NCBI RefSeq assembly: GCF_913775355.1
Contig: NZ_CAJYIU010000287.1
Location: 19,247 to 83,246, forward strand
Length of the DNA: 64,000 bases
DNA from: an uncultured Aureimonas sp.
GTDB taxonomy: Bacteria; Pseudomonadota; Alphaproteobacteria; Rhizobiales; Rhizobiaceae
Reading direction: 5' to 3'
A model generated the notes under the pieces. The model did not search any database. It was not told the DNA's origin and saw only the letters and a program-made list of their open reading frames with translations. Position numbers and translations under genes: made by a program. Positions 1 to 9,283 of the stretch are shown one piece after another (the first letter of the stretch is position 1; each line of letters opens with the position of its first letter).

Positions 1-1
1 C

Positions 2-553
2 CGGCCTGCTGACGCGGACTTTGCCGGCGGCTACCTCATCCAGAGCCTCGGCGTCATGCCGCTGACGATCGCGACGACGCTCTCGCGCGGTGCCGGTCTC
101 TGGGGCGCCAAGCTCGTCGAGGCGATGGACCAGTATCGCTTCATGGCGGGCGTCGGCATCAACACCGAGTGCCTGCCCTACGACGACAACCGCTTGGAGC
201 TCTCGGACGAGGTCGACGACTTCGGCGTGCCCAAGGCGAAGGTCACCTTCAGCCTCAAGGACAACGAGCAGCGGATCGACCGGCACGCCGTGCGCACGAT
301 GAAGGCCATCGTGGAGGCGGCCGGCGGGCGCGACATCCGCGTCCTGCCGCGCACCGCCCACACGATCGGCACCTGCCGGATGGGCACCGACCCGTCCGCG
401 TCGGTGGTCGATCCGGACGGTCGCAGCCACGAGATCGAAAATCTCTGGATCTGCGACAACTCGATCTTCCCGAGCGCGGTGATCGCCAATCCGGCCCTCA
501 CTATCATGGCCCTGTCGCTGCGGACCGCCGAGCGGTTCCTCGCACGGGCCTGA
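2..553 (+). CDS. GMC family oxidoreductase, C-terminal part (5' truncated by window edge)
   Basis: Open frame runs off the left edge; C-terminal GMC signature VLPRTAHTIGTCRMGTDP...NLWICDNSIFPSAVIANPALTIMALSLRTAE. Confidence 0.9.
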   Translation, partial: RPADADFAGGYLIQSLGVMPLTIATTLSRGAGLWGAKLVEAMDQYRFMAGVGINTECLPYDDNRLELSDEVDDFGVPKAKVTFSLKDNEQRIDRHAVRTMKAIVEAAGGRDIRVLPRTAHTIGTCRMGTDPSASVVDPDGRSHEIENLWICDNSIFPSAVIANPALTIMALSLRTAERFLARA

Positions 554-1894
554 TCAGGCGGTCGCCGCGATCACCTCGGCAAGCGTTGCCGCCATCTCGT
601 CGATCTGCCCCGCCTCCACGATGAGCGGCGGGGACAGGGCGATGATGTCGCCGGTCACGCGGATCAGGAGGCCGCGCGCCAGACACTCTGTGAAGACGTC
701 GTAGGCGCGCGTGCCCGGCGTGCCGTCGCGGGGCTGGAGCTCGATGCCGGCGACGAGGCCGATCGTGCGCACGTCGACGACGTGGGGCGCATCGGCCAGC
801 GCGTGCATCGCCCTTGCGAAGTGATCGGCGAGTTCCCCCGCCCGGGTCAGGAGACCCTCGCTTTCGTAGATGTCGAGGGTCGCAAGGCCCGCGGCGCAGG
901 CGGCCGGATGCCCGGAATAGGTGTAGCCGTGGAAGAGCTCGATCGCGCCCTCCGGCCCGTGCATCAAGGCGTCGTGGACATGACGCCCGGCAAATACGGC
1001 GCCCATCGGGATGACGCCGTTGGTGAGGCCTTTGGCGGTCGTCACGAGGTCGGGCACGACGCCGAAATGGTCGGTCGCGAAGGGCGAGCCGAGACGGCCG
1101 AAGCCGGTGATCACCTCGTCGAAGATCAGAAGGATGCCGTGGCGCGTGGCGATGTCGCGCAGGCGCTGGAGATAGCCCTCCGGCGGCAGGAGGACGCCGG
1201 TCGAGCCGGCCACCGGCTCGACGATCACAGCGGCGATCGTCTCCGCGCCGTGCAGCGCGACGAGACGCTCGAGGTCGTCGGCGAGCTCCGCGCCGTGTCT
1301 CGGCAGGCCGTCTTTGGTGTAGGCGTTGCGGGCGATGTCGTGCGTGTGGCGCAGGTGATCGGTGCCCGGCAGGGTCGGAAAGACGCGGCGGTTGTTGACG
1401 AGGCCGCCGACCGAGATGCCGCCGAAGCCGACGCTGTGATAGCCGCGCTCGCGCCCGATGAGCCGCGTGCGCGTGCCCTGTCCGATCGCCCGCTGGTAGG
1501 CGACCGCGATCTTCAGCGCGGTATCGACCGATTCCGAGCCGGAGCCGGTGAAGAACACGCGGTCGAGCTTCCGCCCCTCCGGTCCCGGCGCGATGGACGC
1601 AAGTCGCTCGGCGAACTCGAAGGCGATCGGATGTCCCATCTGGAAGGACGGTGCGTAGTCCAGCGTCATCAGCTGGCGCTCCACCGCGCTCGCGATCTCG
1701 CGGCGCCCGTGGCCGGCATTGACGCACCAGAGGCCCGCCGTGCCGTCGAGAACGCGTCGCCCGTCCATGTCGGCGTAATACATGCCGCTCGCGCTCGCGA
1801 GGAGCCGCGGCGCCTGCTTGAACTGCCGGTTCGCCGTGAACGGCATCCAGTAGCTGTCGAGGGCGGGCATGTTCGGTCGGGCGTGGTGGTTCAT
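554..1894 (-). CDS. Class III aminotransferase (omega-amino acid:pyruvate transaminase-like)
   Basis: MNHHARPNMPALDSYWMPFTANRQFK...; PLP-site region LLIFDEVITGFGRLG...TTAKGLTNG; start chosen internal to the ORF-track entry. Confidence 0.9.
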   Translation of the reverse strand: MNHHARPNMPALDSYWMPFTANRQFKQAPRLLASASGMYYADMDGRRVLDGTAGLWCVNAGHGRREIASAVERQLMTLDYAPSFQMGHPIAFEFAERLASIAPGPEGRKLDRVFFTGSGSESVDTALKIAVAYQRAIGQGTRTRLIGRERGYHSVGFGGISVGGLVNNRRVFPTLPGTDHLRHTHDIARNAYTKDGLPRHGAELADDLERLVALHGAETIAAVIVEPVAGSTGVLLPPEGYLQRLRDIATRHGILLIFDEVITGFGRLGSPFATDHFGVVPDLVTTAKGLTNGVIPMGAVFAGRHVHDALMHGPEGAIELFHGYTYSGHPAACAAGLATLDIYESEGLLTRAGELADHFARAMHALADAPHVVDVRTIGLVAGIELQPRDGTPGTRAYDVFTECLARGLLIRVTGDIIALSPPLIVEAGQIDEMAATLAEVIAATA

Positions 1895-2002
1895 GGGATC
1901 GGCTCCTGACGATGCTGGAGGGAACCCCGGATCGCCCGCCGCAACAAGTCCTTTTCTGGCAACCACCAAGCCCCTGATCGCATTGACCCGACCCGTCCGC
2001 CT

Positions 2003-2018
2003 GTTCGATATGTCGAAC
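2003..2018. promoter_or_regulatory. Candidate operator: near-perfect palindrome GTTCGA-TATG-TCGAAC
   Basis: Read directly; lies between the divergent aminotransferase and XRE-cupin genes, about 17 bp upstream of the XRE ATG. Confidence 0.5.
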
Positions 2019-2034
2019 GGCTGCAACGGGGGTG

Positions 2035-2592
2035 ATGGTCTTGGACGCAATCGATATCGGCGGCCGGCTGCGCCAGCTCCGCCTCGCCCACGGCCTGTCG
2101 CAGCGCCAGCTCGCCAAGCGCGCCGGCGTCACCAACTCTACAGTCTCGCTGATCGAGGCGAACGCCACGAACCCGTCGGTTGGGGCGCTGAAGCGCATTC
2201 TCGACGGGCTGCCGGTGGGGCTTGCGGAATTCTTCGCCTTCGAGCCGGCGCTGGACGCGCGCGTCTTCTTCCGCATGGACGAGCTCGTCGAGATCGGCAA
2301 AGGCCCGATCTCCTACCGGCAGGTCGGCGAAAGCCTGTTCGGCCGCGCGCTGCAGATCCTGAAGGAATGCTACCAGCCGGGCGCCGACACCGGACAAGTG
2401 CCGCTCGTGCACGAAGGCGAGGAGGGCGGCATCGTCCTGTCCGGGCGGCTGGAAGTGACGGTCGGCGAGGAGCGCCGGATCCTCGGACCCGGCGACGCCT
2501 ACTATTTCGAGAGCCGCAGACCGCACCGCTTCCGCTGCGTCGGCCCCAGCCCTTGCGAGGTCGTCAGCGCCTGCACGCCGCCGACCTTCTGA
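2035..2592 (+). CDS. XRE-family transcriptional regulator with C-terminal cupin domain (PuuR-like)
   Basis: N-terminal HTH LRLAHGLSQRQLAKRAGVTNSTVSLIEANATNPSV, C-terminal cupin EGGIVLSGRLEVTVGEERRILGPGDAYYFES; a GTG start at 2032 is also possible. Confidence 0.9.
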   Translation: MVLDAIDIGGRLRQLRLAHGLSQRQLAKRAGVTNSTVSLIEANATNPSVGALKRILDGLPVGLAEFFAFEPALDARVFFRMDELVEIGKGPISYRQVGESLFGRALQILKECYQPGADTGQVPLVHEGEEGGIVLSGRLEVTVGEERRILGPGDAYYFESRRPHRFRCVGPSPCEVVSACTPPTF

Positions 2593-2601
2593 CGACGGGC
2601 G

Positions 2602-4056
2602 TTACAGACCGCCCATGTGGAGCGACTTCAGCTCCAGATACTCGTCGATGCCGTAGGCCGAGCCTTCGCGTCCGAGGCCCGACTGCTTGACGCCGCCGAA
2701 CGGCGCCGACTCCATCGACACGGTGCCCGTGTTCAGGCCGACCATGCCGAACTCCAGCGCCTCGCCGACGCGCCACGCGCGGCCGATGTCGCGCGTGTAG
2801 AAGTACGACGCGAGGCCGAAGGGCGTGTCGTTGGCGATCCGCACCGCCTCGTCCTCGGCGCCGAAGCGGATGAGCGGGGCGAGCGGCCCGAACGTCTCCT
2901 CGTTGGCGATCAGCATCGAGGTGTCGGCGCCGGTGAGAACGGTCGGGGCGACAAAACGGCCCTTCGTGGCGTCGCGGCCGCCGGTCACGAGCTTGGCACC
3001 CTTCGACAGCGCGTCCTCCATGTGGCGGACCACCTTCTCGGCCGCCGCATCGTTGATCAGCGGGCCGACGGTCACGCCGTCGTCGAAGCCGTTGCCGAGC
3101 TTCAGCTTGGCGGTCTCGGCCGCCAGGCGTTCGGCGAAGCGGTCGTAGATCCCGTCCTGCACCAGGATGCGGTTGGCGCAGACGCAGGTCTGGCCGGCGT
3201 TGCGGAACTTCGACATCATCGCGCCGGCCACCGCCTGATCGAGGTCGGCATCGTCGAACACGATGAAGGGCGCGTTGCCGCCGAGCTCGAGGCTGAGGCG
3301 CTTCAGCGTCTTGGCGGACTGCTCCATCAGGAGGCGGCCGACCGGCGTCGAGCCCGTGAAGGAGAGCTTGCGCACCGTCTCGTTGCCGGTCATCTCGCCG
3401 CCGATCGGCGCGGCCTTGCCGGTGACGACGCTGAAGACGCCCTTCGGGATGCCGGCGCGCTCGGCAAGAACTGCCAGCGCCAGCGCGCAGAAGGGCGTGA
3501 GGTCCGCGGGCTTCAGGACGATCGGGCAGCCGGCGGCAAAGGCTGGGGCGGCCTTGCGCGTGATCATCGCGATCGGGAAGTTCCATGGGGTGATGGCGAC
3601 GCAGACGCCGACCGGCTCGCGCAGGACGAGGATGCGCCGGTCGCCCGTCGGCCCGGTGAAGGCGTCGCCGTAGATCCGCCTTGCCTCTTCCGCGAACCAC
3701 TTGGCGAAGCTCGCGCCGTAGGCCACCTCGCCCTTCGCCTCGGCGAGCGGCTTGCCCTGCTCGGCCGTCATGATGGCGGCGAGGTCATCGGCGTTCTCGA
3801 GGATGAGGTCGTTCCAGCGCTCGAGGATCGCGGCGCGCTTGGCGGGCGGCGTGCGGCGCCAGGCCGGAAACGCCTCGTTCGCCGCCTCGATCGCGGCGCG
3901 CGTTTCGGCCGCGCCGCAGTCGGGCACCGTGGCGATCACCTCGCCGGTCGCGGGGTCGATGACGTCGATCGTACCGGCCGTGTCGATCCATTCGCCGGCA
4001 ACGAGGGCCTGCGTGCGCAGGAGGGACGGGTCTTTCAGGCGGCTCTGGAGCTGCAT
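2602..4056 (-). CDS. gabD: NAD(P)-dependent succinate-semialdehyde dehydrogenase
   Basis: ALDH motifs ITPWNFPIAMITRK, LELGGNAPFIVFDDAD, GQTCVCANR; overall GabD-like length and sequence. Confidence 0.92.
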   Translation of the reverse strand: MQLQSRLKDPSLLRTQALVAGEWIDTAGTIDVIDPATGEVIATVPDCGAAETRAAIEAANEAFPAWRRTPPAKRAAILERWNDLILENADDLAAIMTAEQGKPLAEAKGEVAYGASFAKWFAEEARRIYGDAFTGPTGDRRILVLREPVGVCVAITPWNFPIAMITRKAAPAFAAGCPIVLKPADLTPFCALALAVLAERAGIPKGVFSVVTGKAAPIGGEMTGNETVRKLSFTGSTPVGRLLMEQSAKTLKRLSLELGGNAPFIVFDDADLDQAVAGAMMSKFRNAGQTCVCANRILVQDGIYDRFAERLAAETAKLKLGNGFDDGVTVGPLINDAAAEKVVRHMEDALSKGAKLVTGGRDATKGRFVAPTVLTGADTSMLIANEETFGPLAPLIRFGAEDEAVRIANDTPFGLASYFYTRDIGRAWRVGEALEFGMVGLNTGTVSMESAPFGGVKQSGLGREGSAYGIDEYLELKSLHMGGL

Positions 4057-4338
4057 GCCGGCTTTCCTTTCCAAGTCTATTCACAACGAGATGTGGGACG
4101 CGGGCGCCGATGTTGCCCGTTCGCAGGCGCATCGCAAGCGCGAAAGCGGCTTCGGACACCGATAGGCGGCGAAGCCGATCCGGCGCGCTTTTCGTCGCGT
4201 GGCGGGTCGGACACGGGACCAGAGGATGCGACGCGAGGAAATCGCGCGGCCGGCACGCAACCAAACGACCTCACGAGGACTTGATAGCCGGCTGAACGCA
4301 GGTGGCGCTCCGGCGCGACGGTCATCGGGGACAAACGC

Positions 4339-5742
4339 ATGAGCACCATCGCCGCCGCGCCGGGCGCGCAGGTCAAGTCCACACCCTCGCGCTCGATCCG
4401 CGCGCTGGGGGCGGTCAACTTCTTCCTCGCCGACGTGCGCGACGGTCTCGGACCGTTCCTCGGCATCTTCCTCGTCGGTCAGGGCTGGAGCGCGGCGGAG
4501 ATCGGCCTCGTGATGACGATCGGCGGCATCGCCGGGATGCTGGCGACGACGCCGCTTGGGGCGCTTGCCGACGCCTCGCGCGCCAAGCGCTTCATGGTCG
4601 GCTTCTGCGCCGCCCTCGTGATCGTCGCATCGCTCGCGATCCTATTTATTCCGACCTTCGCCTTCGTGACCGCCTCGCAGATCGCGACGGGCATCGCGGG
4701 CGCTGCGATCGGCCCAGCGCTCGCCGGCCTGACGCTTGGCCTCGTCGGCCAGAAGGGCCTCGCCCCGCAGCTCGGGCGCAACGAGGCCTGGAACCACGGC
4801 GGCAACGTCTTCGCCGCCGCCGGCGCCGGCTTCTTCGGCTACGAGTTTGGCCTGCCCGCCGTCTTCATCCTGATGACGATGATGGCGGTCGGATCGATCG
4901 TCGCCGTCCTGATGATCCGCCCGGATGACATCGACCACGACGTGGCGCGCGGTCTCGACCGCAAGGAGGGGGCCGAGCGCGAGGCGCCGTCGGGCTTCAG
5001 CGTCCTGTGGAAGTCCGGACCGCTCCTGATTCTTGCCGCGACCCTGATGCTCTTCCACTTCGGCAACGGCGCGATGCTGCCGCTTCTCGGCCAGCAGGTG
5101 GCCGCGCAGGCCGAACAGGACACGACCGCCGGCGCGGCGACCGGTACCGCCGACACCGCGCCCGCCTCGGCGGCGGGCACCACGACAACGGCCGTCTCGC
5201 CGGGTCAGTCCACCGCCGGGCGTCCGGCTTCGGAGCCGGTGCGCCAGCCTTCGACGCTCCAGACGCTCCTCTCCGACCCCGTGTCCTACACGGCGGCTAC
5301 CGTCATCATCGCGCAGCTGACCATGATCCCGATCGCGCTCCTCGCCGCCGGGTTCGCCAGCCGGCGCGGCTACTTCCTGCTTCTGGTCGCCGCCCTCGTG
5401 GCGCTGCCGATCCGCGGGCTGATCGCGGGCCTGTGGCCGAGCCCTTACGCGCTGATCCCGGTGCAGATGCTCGACGGCGTCGGTGCAGGCCTCCTCGGCG
5501 TCGCGGTGCCCGGTCTCGTCGCGCGGATGCTGCGCGGCACCGGCCACATCAACGCGGGCCTCGGCGCCGTGATGACGGTGCAGGGCATCGGCGCGTCGCT
5601 CAGCCCCGCGATCGCGGGCGTGATCGTGACCAACTTCGGCTATTCCACAGCGTATCTCTCGCTCGCGGCCTTCGCCATGTGCGGTCTGGTGCTATGGCTC
5701 GTGTCCTCGCCCAAGGTCGCGGCCGCCTGTTCGGGCGACTGA
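4339..5742 (+). CDS. MFS transporter
   Basis: 467 aa polytopic protein; typical MFS N-terminal half (LGAVNFFLADVRDGLGPFLGIFLVGQGWSAAEIGLVMTIGGIAGML). Confidence 0.88.
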   Translation: MSTIAAAPGAQVKSTPSRSIRALGAVNFFLADVRDGLGPFLGIFLVGQGWSAAEIGLVMTIGGIAGMLATTPLGALADASRAKRFMVGFCAALVIVASLAILFIPTFAFVTASQIATGIAGAAIGPALAGLTLGLVGQKGLAPQLGRNEAWNHGGNVFAAAGAGFFGYEFGLPAVFILMTMMAVGSIVAVLMIRPDDIDHDVARGLDRKEGAEREAPSGFSVLWKSGPLLILAATLMLFHFGNGAMLPLLGQQVAAQAEQDTTAGAATGTADTAPASAAGTTTTAVSPGQSTAGRPASEPVRQPSTLQTLLSDPVSYTAATVIIAQLTMIPIALLAAGFASRRGYFLLLVAALVALPIRGLIAGLWPSPYALIPVQMLDGVGAGLLGVAVPGLVARMLRGTGHINAGLGAVMTVQGIGASLSPAIAGVIVTNFGYSTAYLSLAAFAMCGLVLWLVSSPKVAAACSGD

Positions 5743-5823
5743 CGGCTCCTCAAGGCGAACCCACACTCGTTTTCGACCACGCCTCGGGGCCTGCCGCCCG
5801 CGAGCCTCAAGATCCTGCGGCCC

Positions 5824-7089
5824 ATGACCCAAAGCCTTCCCATCGCCATCTGGGTCGTCAGCGCCCTTACCGTCTTCGGCGTCATCTTCCGGCCGGGAAA
5901 CTGGCCGGAGTGGATCTTCGCGGTGGCGGGCGCGGTGATCCTCGTCGTGCTTGGTCTCCTGCCCTGGCAGGAGGCCGCCCACGGCGTCGAGATGGGGACC
6001 GACGTCTACCTGTTCCTCGCCGGCATGATGCTGCTGGCCGGCACCGCACGGCGCGAAGGCCTCTTCGACTACCTCGCCGCCTTTGCCGCACGCTCGGCGA
6101 GGGGCTCGCCGCAGCGCCTCTTCCTTCTCGTCTACCTGATCGGCACGCTCGTCACCGTGTTCCTTTCGAACGACGCGACGGCCGTCGTGCTGACCCCGGC
6201 TGTGATCGCGGTCGCGCGGGCCGCCAAGGTCGCCTCGCCCCTCCCCTATCTCCTGATCTGCGCCTTCGTCGCCAACGCCGCCTCGTTCGTGCTGCCGATC
6301 TCCAACCCGGCCAACCTCGTGGTATTCGGCTCGGACATGCCGGCGCTCGGCGAGTGGCTGGCGCGCTTCGCGCTTCCCTCGATCCTGTCGATCGTGGCGA
6401 CGTTCTGGCTCCTGCGCTGGACGCAGCGGAACGAGCTCGTCGGCACGACCGACACCGACGTCGCCATTCCCACCCTTTCGCTCGGCGGCCGGATCGCGGC
6501 GATCGGCCTCGTCGCCGCCGCGCTGGTGCTTCTCGTCTCCTCGGCGATCGGGCTGGAGCTCGGACCGCCGACGCTGGTCGCAGGCCTTCTCACCGCCCTC
6601 GCGGTGACGATCGGCGAGCGCTCGAGCCCCCTGCCGCTCGTCAAGGAAGTGTCCTGGGACACGCTGGTACTGGTGGCCGGTCTGTTCGTGATCGTGCGCG
6701 CGCTCGAGGTCAGCGGCTTGCAGGCGACGCTCATCGACGCGCTGCAGGGCCCGCTCAATGCGGCGCCCGATGCCGGCGCCTTCGCCTCCGGCGCCGCGCT
6801 CGCCTTCGGCACCAACCTCACCAACAACCTGCCGCTCGGCCTTCTCGCCGGCGCCTTCACGACCGCCGCGGACCTGCCGCAGAAGGTGGTGGATGCGATC
6901 CTCGTCGGCATCGACATCGGGCCGAACCTGTCGGTCACCGGCTCGCTGGCGACGATCCTGTGGCTCACGGCGCTGCGCCGGGAAAACCTCGACTTCGGCG
7001 CCATGGCCTTCCTGCGGCTCGGCTTCGTGGTGATGCCGCCCGCGCTCGTCCTCGCGCTCCTGGCGGTCGTCTACCAGCCCTGGGGCTGA
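5824..7089 (+). CDS. ArsB/ArsB-like anion permease (SLC13/ArsB superfamily)
   Basis: 421 aa polytopic; VFLSNDATAVVLTPAVIAVARAAKV and FGTNLTNNLPLGLLAGAF motifs typical of ArsB. Confidence 0.85.
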   Translation: MTQSLPIAIWVVSALTVFGVIFRPGNWPEWIFAVAGAVILVVLGLLPWQEAAHGVEMGTDVYLFLAGMMLLAGTARREGLFDYLAAFAARSARGSPQRLFLLVYLIGTLVTVFLSNDATAVVLTPAVIAVARAAKVASPLPYLLICAFVANAASFVLPISNPANLVVFGSDMPALGEWLARFALPSILSIVATFWLLRWTQRNELVGTTDTDVAIPTLSLGGRIAAIGLVAAALVLLVSSAIGLELGPPTLVAGLLTALAVTIGERSSPLPLVKEVSWDTLVLVAGLFVIVRALEVSGLQATLIDALQGPLNAAPDAGAFASGAALAFGTNLTNNLPLGLLAGAFTTAADLPQKVVDAILVGIDIGPNLSVTGSLATILWLTALRRENLDFGAMAFLRLGFVVMPPALVLALLAVVYQPWG

Positions 7090-7167
7090 TCGCCACAACG
7101 CGGCGCGTATGGGTTGCGGGCAGGACGAAGCGGGCGCAATCTTAATGTCCCATCGGGGAGAGCGTCG

Positions 7168-7347
7168 ATGTTCCTCGAATACCGAAACTGGAGACCGCCC
7201 GAGCCGATCAAGCCCACCCCCCGCCTGTCGAAGCGCGGGGAGCGGATTCTCTTGTGGGTCCTTGCGGTCAATTTCGCGATGCTGCTCTTCGGTCCGCTCG
7301 CGGGAACCAGCGTCTTCCAAGGCCTGTGGGCGCTCGTCTTCGGCTGA
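7168..7347 (+). CDS. Small single-TM protein, hypothetical
   Basis: MFLEYRNWRPPEPIKPTPRLSKRGERILLWVLAVNFAMLLFGPLAGTSVFQGLWALVFG; one predicted TM segment. Confidence 0.55.
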   Translation: MFLEYRNWRPPEPIKPTPRLSKRGERILLWVLAVNFAMLLFGPLAGTSVFQGLWALVFG

Positions 7348-7359
7348 CGGCGCTTGCCG

Positions 7360-7854
7360 TCAGGCGTCGCTCGCCTGCGCGTTGACGGAGCTTTCGGCAA
7401 GGTCCGACAGGATGTCGTCGGTGTTCTCCTCCTCGATCAGCGTTTCCTTCAGGAGATCGGCGGCCTCGTCGAGGCCGAGCTGGCCGGCCCAGGCGTAGAG
7501 CGTGCCGTAGCGCGTGATCTCGTAGTGCTCGACGGCCTGCGCGGCGGCGATGATCCCGGCGTCGAGCGCGTCGGACCCTGCGAACTCCTCCATCACCACT
7601 TGCCCTTCCGCGATGATGCCGAGGATCGCCTGGCACTCGACGCCCTCGGGCTTGGTGTCCAGAAGCCCGAACACCTCGTCGAGGCGCGAGACCTGCCCCT
7701 CCGTCTCGTCGAGATGGACGCCGAGCGCCGACTTGAGATCGGTGGAGACCGCGGCCTCCATCATCTTCGGCAGCGCCTTCAGGATTTGGTTCTCCGCGAA
7801 GTAGGTGTCCTTCAGCTGGTGGAGGAAGAGGTCGTGCAGCGTCTTGTCGGCCAT
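7360..7854 (-). CDS. DUF892 / YciE-YciF family ferritin-like protein
   Basis: MADKTLHDLFLHQLKDTYFAENQILKALPKMMEAA...HYEITRYGTLYAWAGQLG. Confidence 0.9.
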   Translation of the reverse strand: MADKTLHDLFLHQLKDTYFAENQILKALPKMMEAAVSTDLKSALGVHLDETEGQVSRLDEVFGLLDTKPEGVECQAILGIIAEGQVVMEEFAGSDALDAGIIAAAQAVEHYEITRYGTLYAWAGQLGLDEAADLLKETLIEEENTDDILSDLAESSVNAQASDA

Positions 7855-8041
7855 GGGGCGCCCTCGAAATCGGTTGCGGGCCGGGCCCTGTCGCCCGGAT
7901 CGTCGGCGGGTGAAGCCGCCGCCCGGCGCCCGCGTTCCCCGCTCTCTTCGTAGCCGCCTGCGCACATTGTGGCGCCCTGCGACATTGCGGCCCGCGCCCA
8001 AGCGGCGCGCCGCCGCGTTTCCCGATGGAACCGCATCCCGC

Positions 8042-8905
8042 ATGACCCGAGGATCCGCCTTGCCCCTTCGCTTCCTGATCGTCGCCAGCGAGACCCCCGA
8101 CCAGCGGGAGGCCCGGCGCAAGGACATCGGCGCCGCGTCCGACGAAACCTATGCCGACACGCTGCGCACGATCGAAACTGAGATCGCGTGCGAGACCGTC
8201 TCCTGCGTCGACGGCACGACACCACCCTCGTCCGAGGCTCTCAGCGCGTTCGACGGCATCGTCCTCTCGGGATCGCCGATCCAGATGCATGCCGATACGC
8301 CGGAGACGCGCTCGGCAGCCGCCTTCATGACGCGCGTCTTCGAAGCGGGCGTGCCCGCGTTCGGCTCCTGCGCCGGTCTCCAGATCGCGAGCGTCGCGGC
8401 GGGAGGGCGCTGCCAGCCGCGCTCGCCGCGCATGGAAGCCGGGTTCGTGCGCGGCATCGTGGCGACCGATGCCGGGCGCGTCCATCCGCTCCTCGCCGGG
8501 CGTCCGCTGACCTGGGACGCGCCGGCCATGCACTCCGACGAAGTGTCCGTCCTGCCCGACGGGGCGAGGATCCTTGCCGGCACCTGCACGACGCCCGTCC
8601 AGGCCGTCGAGATCCGGCGCGGCGCGGGCACGTTCTGGGGTGTCCAGTACCACCCCGAACTCTCGCTCGCCGAGATCGCCGCCGCACTCCGCCGCCAGAG
8701 GGACGACCTTCTGGAGGAGAAGCTCGTCGCCGACGAGGCGGCGCTGGAGGCCCATGCGCGGCGGATCGAGGCGCTCGACGCCGAGCCGGAGCGGCGCGAT
8801 CTCGCCTGGCAGTTGGGTCTCGACCGGGAGGTGACGGAGCCCGAGCGGCGCATGCGCGAGATCCGCAATTTCATCGCCCATGCGGCATCTCGGAAGGCCT
8901 CATAA
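8042..8905 (+). CDS. Type 1 glutamine amidotransferase (class I GATase) domain protein
   Basis: Nucleophile-elbow region AFGSCAGLQIASVAAGG and VQYHPEL His motif. Confidence 0.87.
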   Translation: MTRGSALPLRFLIVASETPDQREARRKDIGAASDETYADTLRTIETEIACETVSCVDGTTPPSSEALSAFDGIVLSGSPIQMHADTPETRSAAAFMTRVFEAGVPAFGSCAGLQIASVAAGGRCQPRSPRMEAGFVRGIVATDAGRVHPLLAGRPLTWDAPAMHSDEVSVLPDGARILAGTCTTPVQAVEIRRGAGTFWGVQYHPELSLAEIAAALRRQRDDLLEEKLVADEAALEAHARRIEALDAEPERRDLAWQLGLDREVTEPERRMREIRNFIAHAASRKAS

Positions 8906-8923
8906 CCGTTGTAGCTCAAGGGT

Positions 8924-9274
8924 TTGACACCCATATCAGGGAGACGAAACGAACCGTTGGACCCCCTGCTGAAACCCGACCTTCTCCATGCCCTTTTCCA
9001 CGACCTCCAGGCCTATGGCTCGGTGCGCCTCAAGAAGTCGAAACTCCTCTGGATGCTCGGCCGCGTCCTCGAAACGCCGACCGTCTGGGACATGCTGATG
9101 CGCGAATGGGCCGAGTTCGGCCAGACGAAGCCGCTCTTCGGTTTCCAGCACGGCGACGAGATCACGCTCGCGGTGCAGGCGAGCGAGGACATCGGCGCGC
9201 GCTGGACGACGCGGCGCGAGCCGGCCCAGCGTCCCGTCCCGCTCCTCCAGCATCTCGAGACGGCGGCGGCCTGA
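8924..9274 (+). CDS. Hypothetical protein
   Basis: 116 aa ORF between two confident genes, no recognised domain; start uncertain. Confidence 0.5.
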   Translation: MTPISGRRNEPLDPLLKPDLLHALFHDLQAYGSVRLKKSKLLWMLGRVLETPTVWDMLMREWAEFGQTKPLFGFQHGDEITLAVQASEDIGARWTTRREPAQRPVPLLQHLETAAA

Positions 9275-9283
9275 GGCCGCCGC

